Source: JBCCOW01 sp039025855 (GTDB taxonomy: Bacteria; Planctomycetota; Phycisphaerae; Phycisphaerales; Phycisphaeraceae). From it: DNA of 64,000 nt. This document shows positions 43,801 to 52,484 of the stretch, piece by piece (position 1 is the first letter of the stretch; every line of letters starts with the position of its first letter). Under the pieces are notes generated by a model. That model did not search any database, was not told the origin of the DNA, and saw only the letters and a program-made list of their open reading frames with translations. A program made the position numbers and the translations under genes. The stretch covers positions 1 to 64,000 of the forward strand of contig JBCCNL010000006.1 in NCBI GenBank assembly GCA_039025855.1, written 5' to 3'.

Positions 43801-45222
43801 CTACTCCTCAATGGGCCATTGCACGATGAAAACGAGTCGCGCATCACCTTCAACGGGATCCCATTCGCCCGTCCGCGTGATACGCAGGAAGTGGTCGCCG
43901 GTGTCGGGAATCCGGCCGTTGGGCTTACGGCGGCCCCAGTTCACGTATCGCCATTCACTGCTGTCGGCCCACCGCCAACCGGCCTCGCCACGACGGTGTA
44001 CCCCGCCAGCCCAGAAGCCGCGACGCACGGTGCGGGCATCGCCGGCGACGCGGGTGACAAACCGGTTTTCGGAAGCACTGGCAATCGACACCAGCGTCCC
44101 CTCGCGTTCGGCGGCCCAGGAGGCGGCGGCGGCATGGTCCATCCGTTCATCGACCAAGAGCAACCACTTCTCACCGTAACGCACCAGCTTCTCCCGTTCC
44201 TCCTCGCTGAGCTTCGCGTACCCCGCCGGCAGACCCGCCAACCGGTAAGCCGTGGCGAGCTGCTGCTCGGCGACGATCTTGTCCAGGCCCGTGGCCTTGG
44301 CTTGGGCCTGCTGTAACCAGTCGGCGGCTTGAAGCCCGGCACGCCTGCGCAGCAGGCCCTGCTCGGACTCGGCGACCTCGACCCAGACCTGTCCGACCGC
44401 CAAGGCATCGGCCGATCTGGGTTCTCTCCAGGCCGCCGTGATCAAAGCAAGCTGCGGATCCGCAGTGGCCTCCCAGTGAGCACGTGCTTGCTCGACATCA
44501 CCACGCACCAGCCCGTCGTAGAGCCCGAGGAGCCGTCGGGCCGCCGGGTTGGCCGATGAGCGACGAAGCACCAGTTGGGCCCGCGCGACGGCTTGTAGGA
44601 CTTCTTGACGGTCTCGGATCTCGTCGATGTGACTCTCCACCCGTTTTGCAGCGTCACGCTGCGTCACCCGCCGCTTTGCCGCCTCCGCGTACTGCGCGTA
44701 GCGGGCCAGTGACCGTGGATCGTTGTGGACCAGCGCAGCGCTCGCGCCCTGGCTGCACAACGCAACGAAGGCGATGGCATCTGCGTCGTTCTCCAACCCA
44801 CGCCCGACGAGTCGCAAGGTCTCAAACACCGACAGGTGATCGGTCACACTGAAATGCTCGAACAACGCGGCCCACGCTTCGAGCGCTAAATCCGTTCCGC
44901 CCGATCGCGCCGCCAGCAGCCCCCCCGACCGCCACATCGCGTAACGCAGGACGGGATCGTCCGTCACATCGTGAGCGGCGTCTACCAGTCGTTGGGCCAA
45001 CGCGAGGCGCGCGGCCCGCGAGGCGACTGCTTCATCCATCAAGAAGACCGCCTCGATGCGCGGCTCGACAGATTCCAGCTCTTCGGCGGTGGGCTGCACC
45101 GATCGGCCGGCAAGAGACTCCACCCCTGTGGCGTCCTGCGCGAGCACCGCGCCGCTCAGCACCCAGGCCAGCCCGTACGCCAGAAGACCTCCCCACGTGT
45201 TGTAGTTCAACGCTGTAGACAT
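43801..45222 (-). CDS. Secreted helical-repeat protein with C-type-lectin-like domain
   Basis: A 473-residue protein with a signal peptide (LLAYGLAWVLSGAVLAQD, cleavage near 29). The middle (about 45-330) is Ala/Leu-rich helical, TPR-like. The C-terminal about 120 residues resemble a C-type lectin fold: WAAEREGTLVSIASASENRFV, GFWAGGVHRRGEAGWRWADSSEWRYVNWG and LVFIVQW, with the WIGG-like and W-NW landmarks of PF00059, though lacking the disulfide cysteines. Such domains bind sugars or proteins. It is the last gene of a minus-strand group with two beta-helix proteins (50-base gap upstream), so glycan binding outside the cell is a reasonable guess. Confidence 0.72.
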   Translation of the reverse strand: MSTALNYNTWGGLLAYGLAWVLSGAVLAQDATGVESLAGRSVQPTAEELESVEPRIEAVFLMDEAVASRAARLALAQRLVDAAHDVTDDPVLRYAMWRSGGLLAARSGGTDLALEAWAALFEHFSVTDHLSVFETLRLVGRGLENDADAIAFVALCSQGASAALVHNDPRSLARYAQYAEAAKRRVTQRDAAKRVESHIDEIRDRQEVLQAVARAQLVLRRSSANPAARRLLGLYDGLVRGDVEQARAHWEATADPQLALITAAWREPRSADALAVGQVWVEVAESEQGLLRRRAGLQAADWLQQAQAKATGLDKIVAEQQLATAYRLAGLPAGYAKLSEEEREKLVRYGEKWLLLVDERMDHAAAASWAAEREGTLVSIASASENRFVTRVAGDARTVRRGFWAGGVHRRGEAGWRWADSSEWRYVNWGRRKPNGRIPDTGDHFLRITRTGEWDPVEGDARLVFIVQWPIEE

Positions 45223-45272
45223 AACGAGCTCGGTCGGCCTACGCCCCGACTCGCACCTGCGATGGGTTCGGC

Positions 45273-47423
45273 TTACGGCTCGGTATGCAGGGGCCAGAGA
45301 TGAAAGAACGACTGACCAGACGCATCGATCGCCTGGTAAGGGGATACACAGGCATCATTCTGGCCAGCCGTCAGCGCGGGATCGAACAGTGGGGTCTGCC
45401 ACGGTCCGGGCATGGGGCGATCGCTCAGCGGCAGCCCGAAATAATCGAAGTCTACGCCGTCGAGCCGACGGGTCGGGATGTCCTGAATAAACGGCCCCAA
45501 CGTGTAGGCCACCGTGGCCTGCCTGGCGGAGACGTTTAAGCGTAGCACGCTCACGTGAAGGCTCTCGTGGTCCTGATCAGTACCGATCTGCCACTCGGCG
45601 AGCGACAGGCTCGGGTCATCGATCAGGCGTTGAGCGGCGGGCAGTGCTTCGTCCTCACAGCCCGCTGCCCGGAGGCGTTCGATCAGCGTTTCGACGATCA
45701 CGCGACGATCGATCCGGCCTTTGTTGTCGCAGAGCCCAAAGCGGGGGGCGTCGAGCGCGTCGCCGTGGGTCTCGTGGGTCCACCGGTTATAGGTTCCCGC
45801 GAAGGCGTTCCGGTCGCTCACCAGGCCGGCATCGCCATCAAGCTGCGGCGGCAACGCGATCTCGCCGGCGTGGTTCGACAGAAACAGGTTCTGCTCGATC
45901 CGCCAATCCCGGCATAATGCCGTGGGACGCTTGATCAGCTGACCGTCCCGGTAGCACCCCGCGAAGCGGTCGGTGGCGTGGTGTGCCCAGAGCCCGAAGT
46001 GTGCGTTGTCGGCGACGAGGTTGTGCACGAACCGGACGCCGCTGGCGTCGTGGCTATACACGCCGTCTCCCGGCTCGCGCACGCCCGGCCGGGTCTGCAC
46101 GATCACGTTGTGATCTACCGTCAGTGGGCCATTGCCGAGCTCGACAAAGAGCCCCGCCCCGGCGTTGCTGATCACCGCGTTGCGGCAGACCCGTGCGTTG
46201 TGCCACATGTTGTCGAGCCAGATGCCATAACAGTCGTTGTCGCGGACCAGGTTGCCCTCGATACTTCCGCCCTCGAAGAAGTGCAGCTTGATCCCGCCTG
46301 TCTCGGGGGCGGTGAAGCCGAGGCGGTTGTTGCGTTCGATGCGGTTGTAGAGGACTTTGCTCTGCGTCGAGCCGATACCCGCAAGGCCGCCGGCTCCGTT
46401 GTCGACGATGGCGTTGTGAGCGACGCGGTGGTGGCCCACAACGCTCCGATCGAGTTCAGGCTGGCCAAGCCCATCGCCATCGATGCCGCCCTCATGCCCG
46501 ATGTCGATGCCGAGGCTCGTACCGAAACGGAACGTGTTGTGCTCGATGACCCAGTGGTGGCCGGAGCGTGTGGAGAGCACACCAGCTTGTGGAGCTCCCC
46601 GGTCGTGGTAGAACCCGTGCGGAAAGTTGCTGGCCCCGCGTTCGAAAACCAAGCCCCGGACGTGGATATGCCCGAGACCGCGTCGCCATGGCGCGAAGAC
46701 GCACCGCCGGGTCGTCACCTCAAGACGCAGCACGTCGGCATCCGGCACATCGCTTGGCAGGTGCAGTTGCAGCCCGCCTCCGTCTTCATCGACAAGCCAC
46801 GAACCCGGCAGCCGGCGCAGCTCGGCGGATCGGCACACCTGCTTGAGTGGCTGGTCATGATTGAACACCTGGCCGACGACCATGCGGTGGGGTGAAGAGG
46901 CCTGGCCGTGCGTATTGCCATAGAGATCGATCGCGGTGCCGCCCGTGCCCGGCGCGGCCAGCAGCGTGATGGCAAACGGGTTGTAGGCCGCGGGCATGCC
47001 GGGCCACTCTTCGCGTTGCGGGCTGGTGATCTCGAACAGCGACGGGTTGAAGCGACCTCGTACGACACGCGGCTGTTTCGGACCGACCTTCCACAACGGA
47101 CGCCATCGCTCCGCACCGCTGACGATGACCCGCCCCCTGTCGGCCGCTTCGTAAAGTATCGGTCGCTCCGCCGTGCCACCCCGCCGTGGTGCCACGCGCT
47201 CCCGGTAGACCCCGGCATGCACCCGCACCACATCCCCGGGTTCGGCCCGCTCAGCGGCCGCACTGATCGTCATGAAGGGCTGAGCTGGAGTCCCCGGCCC
47301 CAGATCACTGGCCCGCTTGTCGGCCTGATCAACCACCCACACACGCCGCTCCGAGCGCAACGGAGATCGGCCCTGCTTTGAGGGGTCACGGCTTGCGGCA
47401 TTGCTTACGGCGATGGGTTTCAT
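45273..47423 (-). CDS. Right-handed beta-helix protein (pectate-lyase-like)
   Basis: A 716-residue protein. The N-terminal part has RVWVVDQADKRASDLGPGTPAQPFMTISAAAERAEPGDVVRVHAGVYRE, the DUF1565-type start of parallel beta-helix proteins. Residues about 290-520 are a clear beta-helix ladder (HRVAHNAIVDNGAGGLAG, NRIERNNRLG, GNLVRDNDCYGIWLDN, CRNAVISNAGAGLFVE, HNVIVQT, HNLVADNAHFGLW), as in polysaccharide lyases, GH28-like enzymes and epimerases. No signal peptide is seen at the ATG used (47423), so it is either cytoplasmic or the start is elsewhere. It probably acts on an acidic polysaccharide; the reaction is not determinable here. Confidence 0.75.
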   Translation of the reverse strand: MKPIAVSNAASRDPSKQGRSPLRSERRVWVVDQADKRASDLGPGTPAQPFMTISAAAERAEPGDVVRVHAGVYRERVAPRRGGTAERPILYEAADRGRVIVSGAERWRPLWKVGPKQPRVVRGRFNPSLFEITSPQREEWPGMPAAYNPFAITLLAAPGTGGTAIDLYGNTHGQASSPHRMVVGQVFNHDQPLKQVCRSAELRRLPGSWLVDEDGGGLQLHLPSDVPDADVLRLEVTTRRCVFAPWRRGLGHIHVRGLVFERGASNFPHGFYHDRGAPQAGVLSTRSGHHWVIEHNTFRFGTSLGIDIGHEGGIDGDGLGQPELDRSVVGHHRVAHNAIVDNGAGGLAGIGSTQSKVLYNRIERNNRLGFTAPETGGIKLHFFEGGSIEGNLVRDNDCYGIWLDNMWHNARVCRNAVISNAGAGLFVELGNGPLTVDHNVIVQTRPGVREPGDGVYSHDASGVRFVHNLVADNAHFGLWAHHATDRFAGCYRDGQLIKRPTALCRDWRIEQNLFLSNHAGEIALPPQLDGDAGLVSDRNAFAGTYNRWTHETHGDALDAPRFGLCDNKGRIDRRVIVETLIERLRAAGCEDEALPAAQRLIDDPSLSLAEWQIGTDQDHESLHVSVLRLNVSARQATVAYTLGPFIQDIPTRRLDGVDFDYFGLPLSDRPMPGPWQTPLFDPALTAGQNDACVSPYQAIDASGQSFFHLWPLHTEP

Positions 47424-47463
47424 GGTTGTGCCTTGGGCCCGATCGAGCCGCGCTCGGGCCGCG

Positions 47464-50118
47464 TCACGGCCCGCTCCGGTAGAGGTCCATCCGGAAGCGG
47501 GACCCGATCTGTTTCATCTCATGGAACGAGGTCTCCAGCGTCCGCCCGTCCTGGGTGTCGCGGACCTGCAGGTAGTGACCCGCAACGTAAAAGCTCTTGC
47601 CGAAGATCAGCGACATAGCCGAGTCCTCGTTCTGAAAGACGGGCCGTTCCTTGGGGATGCCCTTGACGACGGGGTAGATGAACCCGCCGAGGATTTCCGT
47701 CTTCGCGCCGTTGGACGCCCAGAGCTTGCTGCTGTCGTACTCGGTCTTGAAGCCGAGCGACCAGATCGCTGCGCCGTCGCTGGTGATGCAGGGGCCGGGG
47801 CCGTGGCGTTCCGGGTTCCACTGCCGGACCCACATCCGCAGCGGAGCCTGGACGTGCACGTCGTTGCCCATGAAGTTCTCTGCGAAGAGCTTGCCGGCAC
47901 GCTCGCCGTTGGTCAGCGTGCTGGGCCGGGTGTGCAGCAATACCAGTGATCCCGGGGCATCGAAGTGGAGACGGCCGGTCACATTCAGGTGCTCCAGCAC
48001 CACGACGCGATCCGCATCGCCGCCCTCGACCAGCAATAGCGGGGCGTCTTCGCGGTAGCTGTGGAATACCCGCTTGCCCTGGGGCTTCTTCACCGTCGGC
48101 CAGTGGAGGTTCGCCCGCATTCCCAACAACCGGACGCCGTCACCGCCGACCCGGACCGTGCCGCGAACCTCGTAGCCGCCGGGCGGGAAGTAAACCGTCT
48201 GGGCCCCGGAGTTGATCGCCGCCTGGATCGCCGCGGTCCAGTCACCATCACTGACCCGGTCCGTGAAGTCATTCACGTTCACCCAGTCGCGTTGCGGGTC
48301 GCCCCACGGCAGGCCTGGCGTCTCTTCCACCGGGAGATTCAGCGACGACGCCGGCCCGCCGAAGGGCGTCACGGGCTCGCCGACCAACAACTCCTCGATG
48401 TTGCCCCGGTGGCTGGAGCCGTCGGCCCAGGTCAGCTTCGGTTTGGCCTTCCAGCCGTGCCACGTCGCATGGCGTGAAGCCACCGTTTGGCCGTAGCCCT
48501 CGACCTTGATGTTCCGGGCATACAAGGCGCCCTCGGTGTTGATCGCATCCGCGACGCTAGACCCACCGCTAAGTTCAGAGTCGAGCAGCACGGTCATGCT
48601 GTTCGCACCACGAGCTAGCACAGCGGGCACCCGGTTACGGCTCTGCAGCCCGCGGATCGCCAGGATGTTCGATTCGTTGAGCACCCCCGCCCGCCGCTGG
48701 CCCTCGAGCGTCAGGTGCTCGAAGGTCATGCTGTACTCCTGGTACTTGATGTGCACGCCGTGGTCGAACCCCTCGATCGTGACGTTCTTGACCAGGCCCG
48801 GCCCGACAGTCTTGTGGGTCAGATCAAGCCCCACGACGCCCCGGCCATCGCCGGAAACCAGCCGCATATCCTGCATCGCGCCGTGGTTATTGGTGTGGAA
48901 CTCGACCGCCTTCGCGCCGGGGTTGCCCCGCCCGGTGTGAAGCGTCAGCCCGGACACATAGATGCCGATCGAACTGCCATTGACCCCCTTGTTGCTGCCG
49001 GGGTCACCGCGGGTGCTGGACAGCCGCAGCAGCGGCGTGGGCCGCCGTGCTTGCTGAAATCCGCGGGACCGATCGGCGAGGCGGATGACGGTCTGTTCCG
49101 GGCCGGCCCCGCGGATCACGATGAACCTGCTGCACCACAGCGTCTCCGAGACCAGGTACTCGCCCGGCGGGATGTAGAGCGTGTTGTATTCCGCTGGCCG
49201 CTTATTGGACAACGCGTCGAAAGCACGCTGGAACGCGAGCGTATCGTCGGTCTCACCGTCGCCGACCGCACCAAAGGACGTCCGCACGTCATACGCCCCA
49301 CTATCCAACGGCAACACGGTCGGCCTGGGTGCGAAGTCCACGTTTTCTAAAGGTTCCTGAACCCCCCGCAGGAAGCGATCGGGCGTGAGTGCTCCGGGGC
49401 TGATGCGGACGGCCGCAACCTTGCCCTCAAAGCCAGACCCGTTGGGCTCTCCGCCGATACGGAAAGGCTGCTCATCCCAACTCGACTCGGGGGCCAATTC
49501 GTGCGACGCGGTTTGCCAGTGATCGAGATAGACCGTCGCTCGGGAGCGGTCGGCGTCGTAGACCAGGGCGAGGTGACGCCAGCCGAGCTGCTCCTGGCGG
49601 AGCCGGGAGATCGTGACGTAATGCCCGGTTGACCAAGACACTTCGCGCTGCCCAGCCGATGTGGCGAAGCCGCCCCAGTAAGCCTGCTTCCACTGGCGGA
49701 GGTGGCGGACCCCGGCCGCGAGCGTCCCGCCCCCCGAGCGAGACGATCCACGACCCAGGATCCGCCAACTCTGATTCGGAATGCGATCGGGCTTGACGTA
49801 GGCCTCGATCGTGAAGCTGCCCTTTTTTGAACCCGCCAACGCCTCCTCGACCGCCACCGTGAAGGCGTCCCCGGACGCGAGCCGCAGCGATCGCCTCATC
49901 GGCTCCGAACTGCCGGTCGAGGGTGTGTACAGATAGGGGGCCGGGACGTCGGGGTCGCTCGTGCCGACACCCGGATCATCCTGATCGAGCTGCCACGCCG
50001 CGACGGCGGCCGGCGCGAGCAAGACCACAACGCCACCCACCAGCAGCCCGATCACGACACAAGCAGTCAGCCTGTGGCAGACGGCCTGGCCAGGATTCAT
50101 AGCCCCGACCGGTGCCAT
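47464..50118 (-). CDS. Secreted LamG-like and double pectate-lyase-3 beta-helix protein
   Basis: About 884 residues from ATG 50118 (ATG 50100 is an alternative just before the hydrophobic stretch; the frame is open to 50352 but that part is not protein-like). Signal peptide: CVVIGLLVGGVVVLLAPAAVAA. Then a concanavalin-like domain (GSFTIEAYVKPDRIPNQSWRILG .. WRHLALVYDADRSRATVYLDH), then a first beta-helix module starting TSFGAVGDGETDDTLAFQRAFDAL, and a second starting VNDFTDRVSDGDWTAAIQAAIN with VYFPPGGYEVRGTV. Both starts match the Pectate_lyase_3 family. It is first in its group and is transcribed divergently from the LacI gene. Confidence 0.82.
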   Translation of the reverse strand: MAPVGAMNPGQAVCHRLTACVVIGLLVGGVVVLLAPAAVAAWQLDQDDPGVGTSDPDVPAPYLYTPSTGSSEPMRRSLRLASGDAFTVAVEEALAGSKKGSFTIEAYVKPDRIPNQSWRILGRGSSRSGGGTLAAGVRHLRQWKQAYWGGFATSAGQREVSWSTGHYVTISRLRQEQLGWRHLALVYDADRSRATVYLDHWQTASHELAPESSWDEQPFRIGGEPNGSGFEGKVAAVRISPGALTPDRFLRGVQEPLENVDFAPRPTVLPLDSGAYDVRTSFGAVGDGETDDTLAFQRAFDALSNKRPAEYNTLYIPPGEYLVSETLWCSRFIVIRGAGPEQTVIRLADRSRGFQQARRPTPLLRLSSTRGDPGSNKGVNGSSIGIYVSGLTLHTGRGNPGAKAVEFHTNNHGAMQDMRLVSGDGRGVVGLDLTHKTVGPGLVKNVTIEGFDHGVHIKYQEYSMTFEHLTLEGQRRAGVLNESNILAIRGLQSRNRVPAVLARGANSMTVLLDSELSGGSSVADAINTEGALYARNIKVEGYGQTVASRHATWHGWKAKPKLTWADGSSHRGNIEELLVGEPVTPFGGPASSLNLPVEETPGLPWGDPQRDWVNVNDFTDRVSDGDWTAAIQAAINSGAQTVYFPPGGYEVRGTVRVGGDGVRLLGMRANLHWPTVKKPQGKRVFHSYREDAPLLLVEGGDADRVVVLEHLNVTGRLHFDAPGSLVLLHTRPSTLTNGERAGKLFAENFMGNDVHVQAPLRMWVRQWNPERHGPGPCITSDGAAIWSLGFKTEYDSSKLWASNGAKTEILGGFIYPVVKGIPKERPVFQNEDSAMSLIFGKSFYVAGHYLQVRDTQDGRTLETSFHEMKQIGSRFRMDLYRSGP

Positions 50119-50251
50119 GCCCTGGGGGATGGCGGGTCGTCGCGGGGCGTGAGGCGTCTTGTGGATCACGTCTGAATCACTCCTGAAGCAGATGCACGCC
50201 CCACCCCGGAGATGAGGCGCTGTGCTGAGGGCTGGGTCGAATGTCGCAAAC

Positions 50252-50280
50252 AGAATAAACCATTTGACACGTGATGCCAA
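50252..50280 (-). promoter_or_regulatory. Sigma70-type promoter for the minus-strand beta-helix operon
   Basis: On the minus strand TTGGCA (50280-50275) is followed after 17 bases by TATTCT (50257-50252). Matches to consensus are five of six and four of six. The start of transcription would be near 50245, giving a leader of about 125 bases. Confidence 0.5.
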
Positions 50281-50292
50281 TACGTATATTAT
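50264..50292 (+). promoter_or_regulatory. Sigma70-type promoter for the LacI-family gene
   Basis: A perfect TTGACA (50264-50269) is followed after 17 bases by TATTAT (50287-50292, five of six). The region is AT-rich in strong contrast to its surroundings. It overlaps the divergent minus-strand promoter. Confidence 0.65.
50268..50287. promoter_or_regulatory. Operator-like palindromes within the overlapping promoters
   Basis: Two palindromes with a central CG step lie here: CACGTG (50268-50273) and ATACGTAT (50280-50287), centres 13 bases apart. LacI-family operators usually have a central CG. A repressor bound here would cover both promoters. Confidence 0.4.
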
Positions 50293-50354
50293 AACTTGCA
50301 AATACCTAAAGGCACTCGCCTCTAACGGCTCTTCGCGCACACTCAATCTCACCC

Positions 50355-51425
50355 ATGCCCGCCACCCAAACCGACATCGCGACCAGCCTTGGCATCAGCC
50401 AATACGTCGTCTCCAACGCCCTCCGCGGCGTCGGACGCGTCGCCCCGGCCACCCGTGAGCGGGTCCGCCGAGCCGCCCGCGAGATGGGCTACCTCCCCAA
50501 CGCCGCCGCCCGCGCCACCCGCGGCGGCCGCTTCGGCACCGTCGCCCTGCTGACCAGCACCGACCCCATGCGCTCCGGCCTGCCCCACGCCATGCTCCGT
50601 GGCATCCAGGACACCCTCGCCGACGCGGACATCGACCTCGTCCTCAACCGCGCCCCCGACCGCGAACTCGCCGAGGGCACCTACATCCCCCGCTTCCTCC
50701 GCGAGCACAGCTGCGACGGCGTCCTGATCAACTACACCGACCACCTGCCCCCCGGCTTCGAGGAAAGCCTCAGCGATCAAGAACTGCCCTGCCTCTGGCT
50801 GAACACCAAACGCGACGCCGACTGCGTCCGCCCCAACGACCTGCACGGCGGCCGATCCGCGACCGAGGTGCTGGTCCGCAAGGGCTACCGCGACATCGTT
50901 TACGCCGACTACTCCCACCCCGCCGAGCCCGTCGAAGTCCACTACAGCGCCCGGGACCGCGAGGCCGGCTACCGGCAGGCCATGGAGGCCGCGGGGCTAT
51001 CGCCCAGGGTCATCCGCCCGACCGGCGGTCCCGTCGGGGTCACCGAACGCACGGCGTTCTCCCGCTCCTGGCTCGAGCGTGACGGCTGCCCCGAGGCCGT
51101 CGTCTGCTACTCACCCGGGACCGCCACGCCGATCGCCTTCGCCGCCGCCATGCTCGGCTTCTCGGTCCCCGATCGCCTCCGGGTCGGCTCCATCAACGAG
51201 CAGGCCCAGATCCTCATGGACCACGACACGACCCTGGCGGTGGTGCCCAACCGGGCCACGGGCCGGCTCGTGGCTGAACGGCTGCTCGAGAAGGTCGATG
51301 ACCCCTCCCGATCTTTCGCTCCGATCGCGGTGCCGTTCGAGTCGCCGCTGGATTACCCCCACTGGCCGCTCTCGACCCTTTTCACTCCCGACGCCGAGGG
51401 CCAGTCTTCCCGGCGGTCTCCCTGA
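50355..51425 (+). CDS. LacI-family transcriptional regulator
   Basis: A 356-residue regulator. The N-terminal helix-turn-helix reads TQTDIATSLGISQYVVSNALRGVGRVAPATRERV, followed by the hinge GYLPNAAARATRGGRFGTVALL and a periplasmic-binding-protein-like effector domain (FLREHSCDGVLINY, RDIVYADYSHPAEP, REAGYRQAMEAAGL, SINEQAQILMD). It probably senses a sugar and controls the two flanking groups of carbohydrate genes (inference from position and the operator-like sites). The ATG lies about 56 bases after the predicted start of transcription. Confidence 0.92.
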   Translation: MPATQTDIATSLGISQYVVSNALRGVGRVAPATRERVRRAAREMGYLPNAAARATRGGRFGTVALLTSTDPMRSGLPHAMLRGIQDTLADADIDLVLNRAPDRELAEGTYIPRFLREHSCDGVLINYTDHLPPGFEESLSDQELPCLWLNTKRDADCVRPNDLHGGRSATEVLVRKGYRDIVYADYSHPAEPVEVHYSARDREAGYRQAMEAAGLSPRVIRPTGGPVGVTERTAFSRSWLERDGCPEAVVCYSPGTATPIAFAAAMLGFSVPDRLRVGSINEQAQILMDHDTTLAVVPNRATGRLVAERLLEKVDDPSRSFAPIAVPFESPLDYPHWPLSTLFTPDAEGQSSRRSP

Positions 51426-51472
51426 TCCATTCGCTTCGTCTCGTATTCACACCCTTTTGGAGGACCCCTCTC

Positions 51473-52378
51473 ATGAAACCCATCCGCCACCCACGCACCC
51501 GTCGGCTGCTCGCCGCCGCACTCGCCGTGCCGGCCCTGCTCACCGCCCAGCACGCCTCGGCCGCGCTCGTCGTCAATTTCGGCAGCAACGCCTATGTCGA
51601 TGACCCAGGCAGCGGCAACCTCAATGTCGCTCTGCAGTCGTCACAGGGCGTTTTCGTCGACGTCGGGTCGCCCACCACCGTTAGCCCCGACCCCAGCTCG
51701 ACCGCCTACAACGGCGACGGTCCGGGTGCCGACAACAGCCGTTTCTACGGCGGTTACGGCCTCTTCGGCGGCGGGAACCGGTTCCTCGGCACCAGCGTGA
51801 TCACGGCCAATCCGGGAAGCGTTAGCGACACGATCCGAATACAAGCAGGCAACTCCAATAACGGCCAGCCCAATGACCTCGTCTTCCTCCAGCTCTTTGA
51901 CAACGACGATTTCCTCAATGGTGGGGACAACTCGTTCGTGAGCCTCGACTCGACCAGCTCGTTTTCGGCCGCTGCAAGCGGCAACAACAACTCGGGCACC
52001 CGAGAGCTCCGATTCGTCGTCAAGCAGGGTGGGTCGTTCTACGTCTCGAATGATTTCACATACAACAACCCCAACTTCAATCTACCCGGCACGCAGGATT
52101 TCGATGATCTGAGCTGGTTCGAGTACGACCCCGCCAGCAGCCTGCTCTATACCAGCGGCACGGCCGAGTTTACCGGTACGTTCGATGATGTCGAAGCGCT
52201 GGGCGTCTACGTCACCGCCGGGCGACCCGGAACGGGTACGGGCGCGGGTGGCTTGTTGCGTCTCCACTACAGGTCCTTTTCCGTCAACGCCACGCTGACC
52301 CCCATCCCCGAGCCCGGCTCGCTCGCCCTGCTCGGCCTCGCGGGCCTCGCCCTGCTGCCCCGCCGCCGGCGTGACTAG
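51473..52378 (+). CDS. PEP-CTERM surface protein
   Basis: A 301-residue secreted protein. Signal peptide: RRLLAAALAVPALLTAQHASAA (cleavage near 30). The mature part is Asn/Ser/Gly-rich and beta-like. The C terminus is a textbook exosortase sorting signal: PEPGSLALLGLAGLALLPRRRRD (279-301), that is PEP motif, hydrophobic helix, basic end. It is the only such substrate seen in the window and would be processed by the exosortase at 39429. GGAGG lies about 10 bases before the ATG. It follows the LacI gene by 47 bases and is followed by a strong hairpin. Confidence 0.93.
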   Translation: MKPIRHPRTRRLLAAALAVPALLTAQHASAALVVNFGSNAYVDDPGSGNLNVALQSSQGVFVDVGSPTTVSPDPSSTAYNGDGPGADNSRFYGGYGLFGGGNRFLGTSVITANPGSVSDTIRIQAGNSNNGQPNDLVFLQLFDNDDFLNGGDNSFVSLDSTSSFSAAASGNNNSGTRELRFVVKQGGSFYVSNDFTYNNPNFNLPGTQDFDDLSWFEYDPASSLLYTSGTAEFTGTFDDVEALGVYVTAGRPGTGTGAGGLLRLHYRSFSVNATLTPIPEPGSLALLGLAGLALLPRRRRD

Positions 52379-52399
52379 TGTCCTCCAACAAACATGACC

Positions 52400-52429
52400 C
52401 CCTGCGGTGCGGGACACCGCACCGCAGGG
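52400..52429. terminator. Strong hairpin after the PEP-CTERM gene
   Basis: A perfect 13-bp stem (CCCTGCGGTGCGG / CCGCACCGCAGGG) with a 4-base GACA loop begins 21 bases after the PEP-CTERM stop. No T tract follows. It may end part of the transcription or protect the upstream mRNA so that the surface protein is made in excess of downstream enzymes. Confidence 0.6.
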
Positions 52430-52484
52430 CTTGCCCGGTACGACTCAGCCTCTCGATCTCCGACCCCGACTCCGGATAGTCCTC

